Assembly: GCA_934122125.1 (NCBI GenBank)
Contig: CAKOVW010000014.1
Span: 1 to 26,904, forward strand
Source: an uncultured Clostridia bacterium
Lineage (GTDB): Bacteria; Bacillota; Clostridia; TANB77; CAG-508
DNA: 26,904 nt
Direction: 5' to 3'
Below are positions 1 through 7,357 of the stretch, in pieces. The notes beneath the pieces are model-generated. The model was not told the DNA's origin and did no database searches. It worked only from the letters and a program-made list of their open reading frames with translations. A program made the position numbers and the translations under genes. Positions within the stretch are counted from its first letter, which is position 1, and each line of letters starts with the position of its first letter.

Positions 1-1670
1 GAAGACGCAAGCCAGTAGTAATTTCCTTTACCAGCACTAGTATTTGCATATGTTCCAAATATTAGCTCATATGCTTTACTTGTTGTTGATATTCCTTTAC
101 ATGTTCCTGTTGTTGCATTACTTGTTGTTAATGAGTATGGGTAATAGTAATAATATGTACTTGTTTCTGTTATTGATGTTACTCCATTTGAACCTATAAT
201 TCTTCCATCTACATGTTCATATTTGCCGTTGCTTAGTCCTCCTGTGTATGTCAAACCATTTGTATTATTTGTTGTTTTACTTGCTGTATATGTTACTGAA
301 CTTCCATATTCTAACCATTGTCCAACATAAAATTTCTTTCCATCTCCTGTATTGTTTGGATCATATCCTGTTACTCTATTTATATCTTCTACTTTTATAC
401 TTCTTGCATTTGTTCCATATGCTTTACACATTTCATTTAACTTACTTATTCCTGTGTTATATCCGTCTTTGCCCTCTAATTTTAATGTTCCTATATCTGC
501 TGTTGACATTATTAGTAATTTACCATTTTCTGCTCCTAGTACTTTCCAGCTTCCTGTATAACCAGATACTCCACAATTATATGAGTAATTATCCCCTACT
601 GTATATGTAGTTACTCCATTTGTTACTGTTGTTTTACTTTGACTCCATGTTGTTGATACTCTTACAGCTCCTTTTATTGTTTCTATTACATTTCCTGCAT
701 TGTCTGTTGATAATATGTGTAAATACCAGTTTCCTGATGCTGTTGGTGTTAATTTTATTGTTTCTGTTTCACTTGTAAATGTGTTTGCATAATTGCTTTC
801 TGCTGTTCCTATTGCTGTACTTGTTTGATTAAATATCCATTTACTTTTACTTACATCTATTCCACTTTCATTGTCTTTTAATGTTACTGTTGCTGTCATT
901 TCTTTATTTATTTCTACTGTTGTTCCACTAAATGTTACTGTTGGTTCTTGTGGTGCTATGTCATCTCCTGTTGCCATTGTTTTGTCTACAGACTTACTTC
1001 CATTTTCATTTTTTGCAACTATTCTTATATCATATAATTTTCCTGTTTCTAGTCCTGTTATTGTTGCTTCCATTCCAGTCATTTTTACTGGGTCTGACCA
1101 TGTTTCTGAAGTAGCTAATTTGTATAAGTAAGTTATCTCTCCATTTTCTATTTTACTTACTTCTACTTTTATTGTTATGCTACTACTTGTAGATGTTAGT
1201 TCTTTTACTACTATTCTTGGCAACGGACTTGTACTTTCTTCTATATCTCCTACTGTTATTGTTGCACCTGTTGCTTTTTCAGTTAATACAATCTCTACCA
1301 AATATCCCTCTGTGGTTGTTATTTGATATTTAGTTATGGCATTTCCATCTTCTGTGTTATTTTCTATAAGCTCTACATCAGCTTCTTTGTCATTAATTAG
1401 CTTTGCCTTTTCTAATGTTTCCCAAAAATCGCCTATTGTTTTTGTGTTATCCATTACTCTTTCTAGTTCCCAATTTGTTTTTGAAACTTCAATTTGGTCT
1501 TTTATTGCTTGCATTTTGTACTTATTTCCAGCTTTAGTTGCCGAAGTTATTATTCCGTTATCTCCAAACAAAGTGTTTATACTTACACCTGCTAGTATTA
1601 ATAACACTACTATTGTTATTACCAATGCTATTAATGTTATACCAGTTCTGTTTTCAAATATCTTTTTCAT
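1..1670 (-). CDS. Prepilin-like surface protein with FN3-type domain (3' end outside window)
   Basis: This open frame runs off the left edge; 556 residues are visible. The ATG at 1668-1670 follows an AAGGAG-type ribosome site. Residues 1-31 resemble a type IV prepilin leader: a short basic peptide ending in Gly10, then ITLIALVITI and a long hydrophobic helix. The usual Glu at position +5 of the mature protein is Ala15. Residues of about 150-235 look like a fibronectin type III domain and about 243-330 like a second beta-sandwich. The remainder is rich in Ser, Thr, Asn and Gly and ends near YWLAS, a motif I associate with extracellular Clostridia proteins. I infer a membrane-anchored or pilin-like surface protein. 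No pilus assembly gene is in the window. The domain calls come from pattern, not search. Confidence 0.8.
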   Translation of the reverse strand, partial: MKKIFENRTGITLIALVITIVVLLILAGVSINTLFGDNGIITSATKAGNKYKMQAIKDQIEVSKTNWELERVMDNTKTIGDFWETLEKAKLINDKEADVELIENNTEDGNAITKYQITTTEGYLVEIVLTEKATGATITVGDIEESTSPLPRIVVKELTSTSSSITIKVEVSKIENGEITYLYKLATSETWSDPVKMTGMEATITGLETGKLYDIRIVAKNENGSKSVDKTMATGDDIAPQEPTVTFSGTTVEINKEMTATVTLKDNESGIDVSKSKWIFNQTSTAIGTAESNYANTFTSETETIKLTPTASGNWYLHILSTDNAGNVIETIKGAVRVSTTWSQSKTTVTNGVTTYTVGDNYSYNCGVSGYTGSWKVLGAENGKLLIMSTADIGTLKLEGKDGYNTGISKLNEMCKAYGTNARSIKVEDINRVTGYDPNNTGDGKKFYVGQWLEYGSSVTYTASKTTNNTNGLTYTGGLSNGKYEHVDGRIIGSNGVTSITETSTYYYYYPYSLTTSNATTGTCKGISTTSKAYELIFGTYANTSAGKGNYYWLAS

Positions 1671-1705
1671 TTGTTTTCCTCTCCTTTTTATTTTTATATG
1701 TCTAA

Positions 1706-1735
1706 ATTATATATAACCTTGTTGAAAATTGTCAA
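1706..1735 (-). promoter_or_regulatory. Promoter of the prepilin-like gene
   Basis: On the minus strand TTGACA (1730-1735) and TATAAT (1706-1711) are separated by 18 bp. The pair lies about 35 bp upstream of the start codon at 1670. Both boxes match the vegetative consensus exactly. Confidence 0.75.
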
Positions 1736-1752
1736 TACTTTTTCGTTGAAAA
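1721..1752 (+). repeat. Direct repeat GTTGAAAA flanking the -35 box
   Basis: GTTGAAAA occurs at 1721-1728 and 1745-1752, exactly 24 bp apart, on either side of the -35 box of the divergent prepilin-like promoter. It could be a paired regulator site. The adjacent XRE regulator is a candidate binder, but this is inference from position only. Confidence 0.35.
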
Positions 1753-1904
1753 ATGTCATTTTTTGAATATTTTATATTAATTTTGTTCATACTTTTATTG
1801 TTATATTCTTTATTTTATTGCCATTTATATGACTTTAGCTCACTTTTACAACTTTTTGAGCAATGATATATTAAAACTATATTTTAGATAGGTAGGTGTT
1901 TATT

Positions 1905-2243
1905 TTGTTTTTACAAAACAAAAATGTTTCAGATGTTCTTGGTCCCAATATAAAAAAGGCTAGATTACAAAAAGGTTATACTCAAGAATTTGTAGCTGAA
2001 AAAGTAAATATTTCAACTGATTTATTAAGAAATATTGAAAATAGTAGAAATGTTGGTAGTGTTCCAACTTTATTAAATTTGTGCAATTTTTTGGAAATAA
2101 CACCTAATGATATGTTTAAAGACTTATATACTACTAAAGAGGCCACTTTAGATACTAGTTTACAAGAATACTTTGGTGATTTATCTGCTAGAAGTAAAAA
2201 AGCATTGCAAAAAATAATAATTCACCTTGATAAAAATTATTAA
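1905..2243 (+). CDS. XRE-family helix-turn-helix regulator
   Basis: This is a small cytoplasmic DNA-binding protein of 112 residues from the TTG at 1905. That start is preferred because AGGTAGG (1890-1896) lies 8 bases before it. A GTG at 1896 would overlap the ribosome site and add three residues. The N-terminal 65 residues show the Cro/C1 helix-turn-helix pattern: IKKARLQKGYTQEFVAEKVN, then a recognition helix around STDLLRNIENS. The C-terminal 35 residues are helical and may mediate dimerisation. It is transcribed away from the prepilin-like gene and converges on mazF. Possible roles are control of the neighbouring surface gene or a MazF antitoxin-like function; neither is shown by sequence. 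Confidence 0.85.
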   Translation: MFLQNKNVSDVLGPNIKKARLQKGYTQEFVAEKVNISTDLLRNIENSRNVGSVPTLLNLCNFLEITPNDMFKDLYTTKEATLDTSLQEYFGDLSARSKKALQKIIIHLDKNY

Positions 2244-2275
2244 ACCGCTGTGAATATTCACAACGGTTTTTTATT
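2242..2275. terminator. Bidirectional intrinsic terminator
   Basis: The arms AAACCG and CGGTTT enclose a second stem TGTGA/TCACA around ATAT, with one C-A mismatch between the two stems. A T-run follows on the plus strand. On the minus strand the hairpin is followed by an AT-rich tract with scattered T runs. It lies between the convergent stop codons of the XRE regulator and mazF and can serve both. Confidence 0.8.
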
Positions 2276-2618
2276 ACAATCCAAAACTTACACCTAATGC
2301 ACTATTTATTTGTGCCATTATTTGATTATCATCAATATGCCCTATTTTTTCCTTTAGTCTACTTTTATCTATTGTTCTTATCTGTTCTGTTAATATTACA
2401 GAATCTGCTTTTAAGCCACTTTTTTCTGGCTCAATTTCAATATGTGTTGGTAATTTAGTTTTTCCTGTTTGTGATGTTATAGCTGCTGCAATTACAGTTG
2501 GGCTATGTTTATTTCCAACATCATTTTGTATTATAAGCACAGGTCTTACTCCACCTTGTTCTGAACCAATTACAGGGCTTAAATCTGCATAAAACATATC
2601 TCCTCTTTTTATTACCAT
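2274..2618 (-). CDS. mazF: MazF/EndoA-type mRNA interferase toxin
   Basis: This 114-residue sequence-specific endoribonuclease cleaves single-stranded mRNA. It is closely collinear with Bacillus subtilis EndoA (NdoA): KRGDMFYADLSP at the N-terminus, GSEQGGVRPVLIIQND in the middle and TEQIRTIDK later. The catalytic pair expected in the family, Arg25 and Thr48, is present. The ATG at 2616-2618 is chosen because AGGAG lies eight bases upstream; a GTG three codons earlier would overlap that site. No MazE/NdoAI antitoxin gene lies upstream. The preceding gene is a LolA/GerS-like membrane protein 79 bp or more away. The toxin is full length with no visible damage. Confidence 0.95.
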   Translation of the reverse strand: MVIKRGDMFYADLSPVIGSEQGGVRPVLIIQNDVGNKHSPTVIAAAITSQTGKTKLPTHIEIEPEKSGLKADSVILTEQIRTIDKSRLKEKIGHIDDNQIMAQINSALGVSFGL

Positions 2619-2705
2619 TTTCTTCACTCCTAATATTCTTCCAGTTTTGATATATTTTAAGGATTAGCAAAGATAAAAATACAGTTTTAAGCAGATATAT
2701 GTTTT

Positions 2706-3395
2706 TTAATACTGTGCTACAGAAAAATCATTTAATCTAAAAGCAAGTACTTCTTCTTTCTTTAAACTATTTATTTTTATCTCATTATATAATATGTAAA
2801 CTAAATTTTTTTTGTTCTTGTCTTGTACTATCATTTTTGTAATTTTTCCTGTTGTTTTGTCGATAAATAGTTTTTTTAAAGAAACATATTGGTTATTATT
2901 TTGCGATTTTACCTCCATAATTATCATGTTGTTTTCTTCATAAAGTTTTTTATTGCTAGAATTCTTATAGTCGTCTATAAACGAATTGAGCCATAAAAAG
3001 TTTTCTGTCATGTATTGATAATTTTGGTAAACAGTTGATAGATTTAATTTGGTGTTGTTTATTTTTAATGTATTTCCATCATATACTGTTTCTAAGCCAC
3101 TTATGTTACTTGGTTCCAGAATTGTTTGTTTTTCTATATTAGGACTAACATAGCTTTGTTTCATTTTGTATTTGGTTTTGTTTTTATTTGTTTCAACTTC
3201 AACTTCTACCTCTGCTTCATATGAGCTAATATTTAAAATATATTCTTCAATTTCTTGATTTGTTTTGTTACTTAAATTATTTCCTATTTTTGAATTTTTA
3301 TTAACATTTCTAGAAAAAAAGTAAATTATTATTGCAATTATCACTATAACTGCAATTACAATACTAATTTTTAAAATCATTTTTTTGTTTTTCAT
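2706..3395 (-). CDS. Membrane-anchored LolA/GerS-like protein
   Basis: This protein of 229 residues has one N-terminal membrane helix (residues about 7-27) and an extracytoplasmic domain. A conserved-looking stretch runs from EYILNISSYEAEVEVEVET through a tyrosine-rich and Ile-rich core, reminiscent of the LolA-like fold seen in clostridial germination lipoprotein GerS relatives. There is no lipobox cysteine, so it is anchored by the helix. In several Clostridia a GerS-like gene lies near alr, ndoAI and mazF. Here mazF follows directly and alr and the antitoxin are absent, which supports the family call weakly. The ATG at 3393-3395 follows TAGGAG. Substrate and role are unknown. Confidence 0.6.
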   Translation of the reverse strand: MKNKKMILKISIVIAVIVIIAIIIYFFSRNVNKNSKIGNNLSNKTNQEIEEYILNISSYEAEVEVEVETNKNKTKYKMKQSYVSPNIEKQTILEPSNISGLETVYDGNTLKINNTKLNLSTVYQNYQYMTENFLWLNSFIDDYKNSSNKKLYEENNMIIMEVKSQNNNQYVSLKKLFIDKTTGKITKMIVQDKNKKNLVYILYNEIKINSLKKEEVLAFRLNDFSVAQY

Positions 3396-3442
3396 ATAAT
3401 CAACTCCTACTGTAATTTATATTCACTTAATATTAAAGTATT

Positions 3443-3471
3443 CACGTCAAATTTTGTCGTATTTTGGCGTG
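3443..3471. repeat. Inverted repeat upstream of the LolA/GerS-like gene
   Basis: CACGTCAAA (3443-3451) and TTTGGCGTG (3463-3471) can form a 9-bp stem with one G-T pair and an 11-nt loop. It lies 48-76 bp upstream of the start codon at 3395 and contains a TTGACG sequence on the minus strand. It may be an operator or a fold in the leader; nothing decides between these. Confidence 0.35.
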
Positions 3472-3491
3472 TGATTTTTATTGACATATCA

Positions 3492-3523
3492 AAAGCATAA
3501 GTGAATAAATTCACTTATGCTTT
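3492..3523 (-). terminator. Hairpin terminator after dusB
   Basis: Perfect 14-bp arms lie at 3492-3505 and 3510-3523 around a TAAA loop. On the minus strand the hairpin overlaps the dusB stop codon and is followed by only a short T run, so termination may be partial. Confidence 0.65.
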
Positions 3524-4495
3524 ATATGTTTTTGAAGTATGTAATTATGCACTTTTGTAGTTCTTGTTTTGTTTCTATCTGATTTATCTTTTGGCGCATT
3601 TGTGTTGCATTTGGCAAGTTTTTTAGGTAATAACTCATATATTTTCGCATTTCTTTTATTCCTGTGTTTTCTCCCAAATATTCAACTTGCAAATCTATAT
3701 GTTCTAATATTATTTCTAACTTTTCTTCATTAGATACTGGTGTTATTTCTTGACCAGTTAAATATTCTTGGATTTCTCTAAATATCCATGGATTTCCTAT
3801 ACTAGCTCTTCCTATCATTATTGCATCTACTCCAGTTTGCTCAAACATTTTTAATGCATCTTCCTTGGTTTTTATATCCCCATTTCCGTATTACTGGTAT
3901 ATTTACTGCTTGTTTTACTTGCTTTATAATATCCCAGTCTGCTTCTCCTGTATAAAATTGCTCTCTTGTTCTTCCATGTATAGTTATTGCTTTTACGCCT
4001 TTTTCTTCTGCTATTTTTGCCAACTCTACTGCTACAATGTTATTATCATCCCAGCCTTTTCTCATTTTTAACGTTACTGGTACTTGGGAATTTTTAACCA
4101 CTGCTTCAATAATATTTCCTGCTAACTCTAAGTTTAGTAGTAGTTTACTTCCATCACCATTTTTTACTACTTTTGGTGCAGGACATCCCATGTTTATATC
4201 TATTATTGGTGAAGTTTTGCTTAGTTCCTTTGCTGCAAATGACATTGCTTCAATATCATTTCCAAATATTTGTGCAGCTACTGGTATTTGCTCGTTTGTT
4301 GTGTTTAATAACAACTTTGTTTTTTCATCGTTATAAAATAAACCTTTGCTACTTACCATTTCTGTGTATGCTAAACCGAACTCCATATTTTTCGCATATT
4401 AAACGAAATGGCAGGTTGGTTATTCCTGCCATTGGGGCTAGTAGTATGTTGTTTTTTAGTTTTACATTTCCTATTTTTAGTTCTTTTAAGTACAT
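3522..4495 (-). pseudogene. dusB: dusB-type tRNA-dihydrouridine synthase with two frameshifts
   Basis: The intact enzyme would reduce uridine to dihydrouridine in tRNA D-loops using FMN. With two single-base insertions removed, this reads as a full-length protein of 323 residues. It starts at ATG 4493-4495 after AAGGA and has LLAPMAGITNLPFRLICEKY near the N-terminus, catalytic Cys104 in NMGCPAPKVV, and IPVIGNGDI then MIGRASIGNPW in the C-terminal half of the barrel. The first insertion is one A at 4379 or 4380, turning GVGLAYTEMV out of frame. The second is the G at 3888, breaking VIGNGD. The fragments that stay open are 3841-4386 and 3522-3848. All other residues look conserved, so the damage is recent or is a sequencing error. 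Confidence 0.9.
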
Positions 4496-4526
4496 CTTAT
4501 TTTTTTCCTTGCTAATATTTTTAACA

Positions 4527-4668
4527 TAATAATATAATAATTTTTAGAGCGTGGTTTCGTGGGGACCGACAACTTAGAATGTGTAATACAATTTTTCACC
4601 AGTGGAAAATTGTATTACACATTCTTAGGCAGTTGGGGGTTGGAGCGATAAAAATTATTATATTATTA
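4527..4668. repeat. Nested double palindrome, MITE-like or structured RNA element
   Basis: An outer perfect 20-bp inverted repeat (4527-4546 with 4649-4668, pure A/T) encloses a second perfect 20-bp inverted repeat (4576-4595 with 4606-4625). The inner stem can extend by about three pairs to a CCAG loop. The segments between the stems, 4547-4575 and 4626-4648, are GC-rich for this genome and have G runs on the plus strand (GTGGGG, TTGGGGG). It lies between rodA and the dusB remnant and holds no open frame. It could be a miniature mobile element or a structured transcript or terminator. No clear target duplication and no second copy were seen. Confidence 0.7.
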
Positions 4669-4701
4669 TTTTTAATTAAATTTTTGTACACGTAAAAAAC
4701 T

Positions 4702-5808
4702 TTATTCTATAAACATTGCTTTTTTGCGTCTAGCACTTATGTTTAATAAAATTGCTATTAAGGTTAAGTTTGTGAGCATTGAGCTTCCTCCATAGCTTAC
4801 AAATGGAAGTGGTATACCTGTAATAGGTAAAAGCCCCATTGTCATCCCAATGTTTTCCATCATATGAAAGAAAAATATTCCAATAATTCCAGCTGCTATA
4901 TATGACCCCAAATCATCTTTAGCTGTTTTAGCTACTTGAATTGATTTTGTAATTAAGATTACATATAATACAACTATTGCTCCTGCAACTACAAATCCCA
5001 TTTCCTCGCTTATAACAGCAAATATAAAGTCTGTAGTTTTAGGATATAAATATCCTAACTGAGTTTGATTACCTTTAAATAATCCCATTCCAAATATTTG
5101 TCCAGCTCCTATTGCCAGTTTCGATTGTATTATGTTATATCCAGCTCCTCTTGGGTCCAAGTTTGGATTTAAATATACATCTATTCTTGCTTTTGCATGT
5201 TCTGGTAATATAAAGAAATATGCTAATGGTACTAAAATAACCACTAATAGCACAGCTGTTATAATATATTTTTTATCTATACCAGCTACATATAGCATAA
5301 ATATTAGCGCAAATAAAAATGCTAATGCTGTTCCATAATCTGGTTGCTTTATAATAAGTAGTGTTGGCACGCCAATTGTTACTAGTATTATCCCTAGTTT
5401 CCAAAACTTATTTATCTCTTCTTTTCCTCTTTGTTGTAGTTTTACCATAATACTTGCTATCAATAATACTACTGCAATTTTAGCAAATTCAGCAGGTTGA
5501 AAAGAAAATGGTCCTATATTAAACCAGCTAGTAGCCCCATTTATAGGTTCAGTAAATAGTACTGCAACAAGTGAGATGAGGCTTAATCCATAAATAACTG
5601 GAGATATTTTAGCTAATAATTCATAATCCACAAAAATAAATATTAGCATTATTGGTATGCTAATGGCAATCCAAATAATTTGTTTTTTAAATTCCTCATA
5701 ATCTGAATTTTGAGTGGCAGAAAATAATGCAACTAACCCTATTGCTAGTAGTATAGCTGTACATATTAAAATCCCCCACTCAATGTTCTTAAACATTCTT
5801 TTTTTCAT
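4702..5808 (-). CDS. rodA: RodA-type SEDS peptidoglycan glycosyltransferase
   Basis: This integral membrane protein of 368 residues polymerises lipid II into glycan strands, normally with a class B PBP, during elongation. About ten membrane segments are visible. The SEDS signature is complete: GPFSFQPAEFAKI, KQPDYGTA, GAGYNIIQSKLAIGAGQ, then YPKTTDFIFAVISEE with the conserved Asp, and PLPFVSYGGSS near the C-terminus. RodA is favoured over FtsW because of the GNQTQLGYLYPKTTDFIF stretch and the MinDE neighbours, an arrangement known in Clostridia. It starts 17 bp after minE, with GAGG before the ATG, so it belongs to the minD-minE-rodA operon. Confidence 0.92.
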   Translation of the reverse strand: MKKRMFKNIEWGILICTAILLAIGLVALFSATQNSDYEEFKKQIIWIAISIPIMLIFIFVDYELLAKISPVIYGLSLISLVAVLFTEPINGATSWFNIGPFSFQPAEFAKIAVVLLIASIMVKLQQRGKEEINKFWKLGIILVTIGVPTLLIIKQPDYGTALAFLFALIFMLYVAGIDKKYIITAVLLVVILVPLAYFFILPEHAKARIDVYLNPNLDPRGAGYNIIQSKLAIGAGQIFGMGLFKGNQTQLGYLYPKTTDFIFAVISEEMGFVVAGAIVVLYVILITKSIQVAKTAKDDLGSYIAAGIIGIFFFHMMENIGMTMGLLPITGIPLPFVSYGGSSMLTNLTLIAILLNISARRKKAMFIE

Positions 5809-5825
5809 GTTTATCCTCTATTAAC

Positions 5826-6398
5826 TTAATTGTTTGATGTTGCTTGCTCTTTACTTTCTTGTTCAGATATATTATCTTCTACTTTTTCTTCTTTATTCTC
5901 TTCTCCTTTATTTTCTTCAGTATTTGCAGCTTCTTCTATATTTTCTTGTACGTTATTAACTTCGCTGTTTTTTTGAGCTTCTATAATTTCTCGTGCACTT
6001 TCTTCAATCTCTTTTAACTCTTCTTTTTGTTTTTCAACTTGCTCAGTGCTTTCTTCTTTTTTATCTTTATTTTCTTCTTGTTTTGGTACATTTAATTTTC
6101 TTGCTTCATTTTTAATTGTTACAATTGGAATGTTAGCATATAACGCAGGTGCTCCAACAGTTCCATCTTCATTTGCTTTATTAGTTAGATGTACATCTAT
6201 TTCTTTTTCGTCAACATCTATGTATTTTTTTATTACTTCTATAATTTCTTGTTTCATAAGTTCCAAGAAATCGGCAGATACGTTTGCTCTATCTTGCATT
6301 AAAACTAGGTGCAATCTTTCTTTTGCTGTATCTGAGCTTTCCTTGCTCTTTTCTTTTTTTACAAGACTTTTAAAAAAGTTCATTATGTTCTCAAACAT
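5826..6398 (-). CDS. minE: MinE topological specificity factor with long acidic tail
   Basis: MinE stimulates MinD ATPase and drives removal of MinD from the membrane. Residues 1-15 form an amphipathic membrane helix (MFENIMNFFKSLVKK). The core holds AKERLHLVLMQDRANVS, then an LMKQEIIEVIKKYIDVDEKE helix, ending with ALYANIPIV at about 90. The family is usually about 90 residues. This protein has 190, because a Glu/Lys/Asn/Gln-rich low-complexity tail of about 90 residues follows, predicted charged and disordered or coiled. GGAGG precedes the ATG. It lies 18 bp after minD. The role of the tail is unknown. Confidence 0.9.
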   Translation of the reverse strand: MFENIMNFFKSLVKKEKSKESSDTAKERLHLVLMQDRANVSADFLELMKQEIIEVIKKYIDVDEKEIDVHLTNKANEDGTVGAPALYANIPIVTIKNEARKLNVPKQEENKDKKEESTEQVEKQKEELKEIEESAREIIEAQKNSEVNNVQENIEEAANTEENKGEENKEEKVEDNISEQESKEQATSNN

Positions 6399-6416
6399 GT
6401 TCTACCTCCGTATGTA

Positions 6417-7208
6417 TTATTTTTTAAACAATTTTTTTATTTTTGAAAAGAATCCTTCTTTTTTGCCTGGTATTGTAATTTCTACATTTTCTCCTAGTAT
6501 TCTACTAGCAATTTCTGTATATGCCTTTCCTGATGGTGCTTTGTGATTTGTTACAACTGGCTCTCCTTTATTAGTTTGTGTAATAATAAATTCATCATCT
6601 GGTACAACACCAATTAGGTCAATTGATAATAAGTCTACTATATCTTCAACTTCCATCATTTCACCTTTTTTAACCATGTTAGGTCTTAAACGGTTAATAA
6701 CTAATTCAGGATTTTTAATTTCAGATGCTTCTAATAACCCTATAATTCTGTCTGCATCACGAATAGCAGATATTTCTGCTGTTGTTACTACAATTGCTCT
6801 GCTTGCTCCTGCAATTGCATTTTTAAATCCTTGCTCTATTCCTGCTGGGCAATCTATTAATATATAATCAAATTCTTCTTTTAACTTTTCTGTTAATTCT
6901 TTCATTTGTTCTTCATTTATTGCACTTTTATCTCTTGTTTGAGCTGCTGGAAGTAAAAACAACTCTTCAAAACGTTTATCTTTTATAAGGGCTTGTCTTA
7001 ATTTACATTTTTCTTCTACAACATCTACTATGTCATATACTATTCTGTTTTCTAGTCCCATTACAACATCAAGATTTCTTAAGCCAATATCAGTGTCAAC
7101 TAACACTACTTTTTTACCTCTTAATGCTAAAGCAGACCCCACGTTTGCTGTAGTTGTAGTTTTTCCAACTCCACCTTTTCCAGATGTTATTACTATAACT
7201 TCTCCCAT
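6417..7208 (-). CDS. minD: MinD septum-site-determining ATPase
   Basis: This ParA-type ATPase has 263 residues and positions the division site or polar factors on the membrane. The deviant Walker A motif is at residues 10-17 (GKGGVGKT). VLVDTDIGLRNLD and DYILIDCPAGIE mark switch I and Walker B. The C-terminus EGFFSKIKKLFKK is the amphipathic membrane-targeting helix. The ATG at 7206-7208 is chosen over an upstream in-frame start because AAGGAGG lies just before it and the protein then starts as the family does (MGEVIVITSGKGG). It is first in an operon with minE and rodA. No minC lies upstream in the window; the preceding gene is an unrelated surface protein. Confidence 0.97.
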   Translation of the reverse strand: MGEVIVITSGKGGVGKTTTTANVGSALALRGKKVVLVDTDIGLRNLDVVMGLENRIVYDIVDVVEEKCKLRQALIKDKRFEELFLLPAAQTRDKSAINEEQMKELTEKLKEEFDYILIDCPAGIEQGFKNAIAGASRAIVVTTAEISAIRDADRIIGLLEASEIKNPELVINRLRPNMVKKGEMMEVEDIVDLLSIDLIGVVPDDEFIITQTNKGEPVVTNHKAPSGKAYTEIASRILGENVEITIPGKKEGFFSKIKKLFKK

Positions 7209-7272
7209 GATTTCCTCCTTAATTTTGGACATTTATTTTTTTATTTAAAAATGCAATATTTTAACATTTTGT

Positions 7273-7301
7273 ATTATATAACAGATTTGGACAAAAAGCA
7301 A
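7273..7301 (-). promoter_or_regulatory. Promoter of minD-minE-rodA
   Basis: On the minus strand TTGCTT (7296-7301) and TATAAT (7273-7278) have a 17-bp spacer. It lies about 65 bp upstream of the minD start. The next upstream gene ends in a terminator at 7314-7357, so this is the operon's own promoter. Confidence 0.7.
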
Positions 7302-7313
7302 TGTGTAGTGTGT

Positions 7314-7357
7314 AAAAAATAAAATATGCTAAATAATTTTAGCATATTTTATTTTTT
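7314..7357 (-). terminator. Terminator of the FGE-fold surface protein gene
   Basis: A 20-bp perfect stem (7314-7333 with 7338-7357) has a TAAT loop. The distal arm on the minus strand ends in an A/T-rich run with TTTTTT. The hairpin overlaps the stop codon at 7356-7358. It is symmetric, but no plus-strand gene ends here. Confidence 0.85.

Noticed and set aside
1..1670. Short plus-strand frames opposite the prepilin-like gene
   Set aside because: The minus-strand frame is open for the full 1,668 bases with a promoter and ribosome site; the plus-strand peptides are low complexity.
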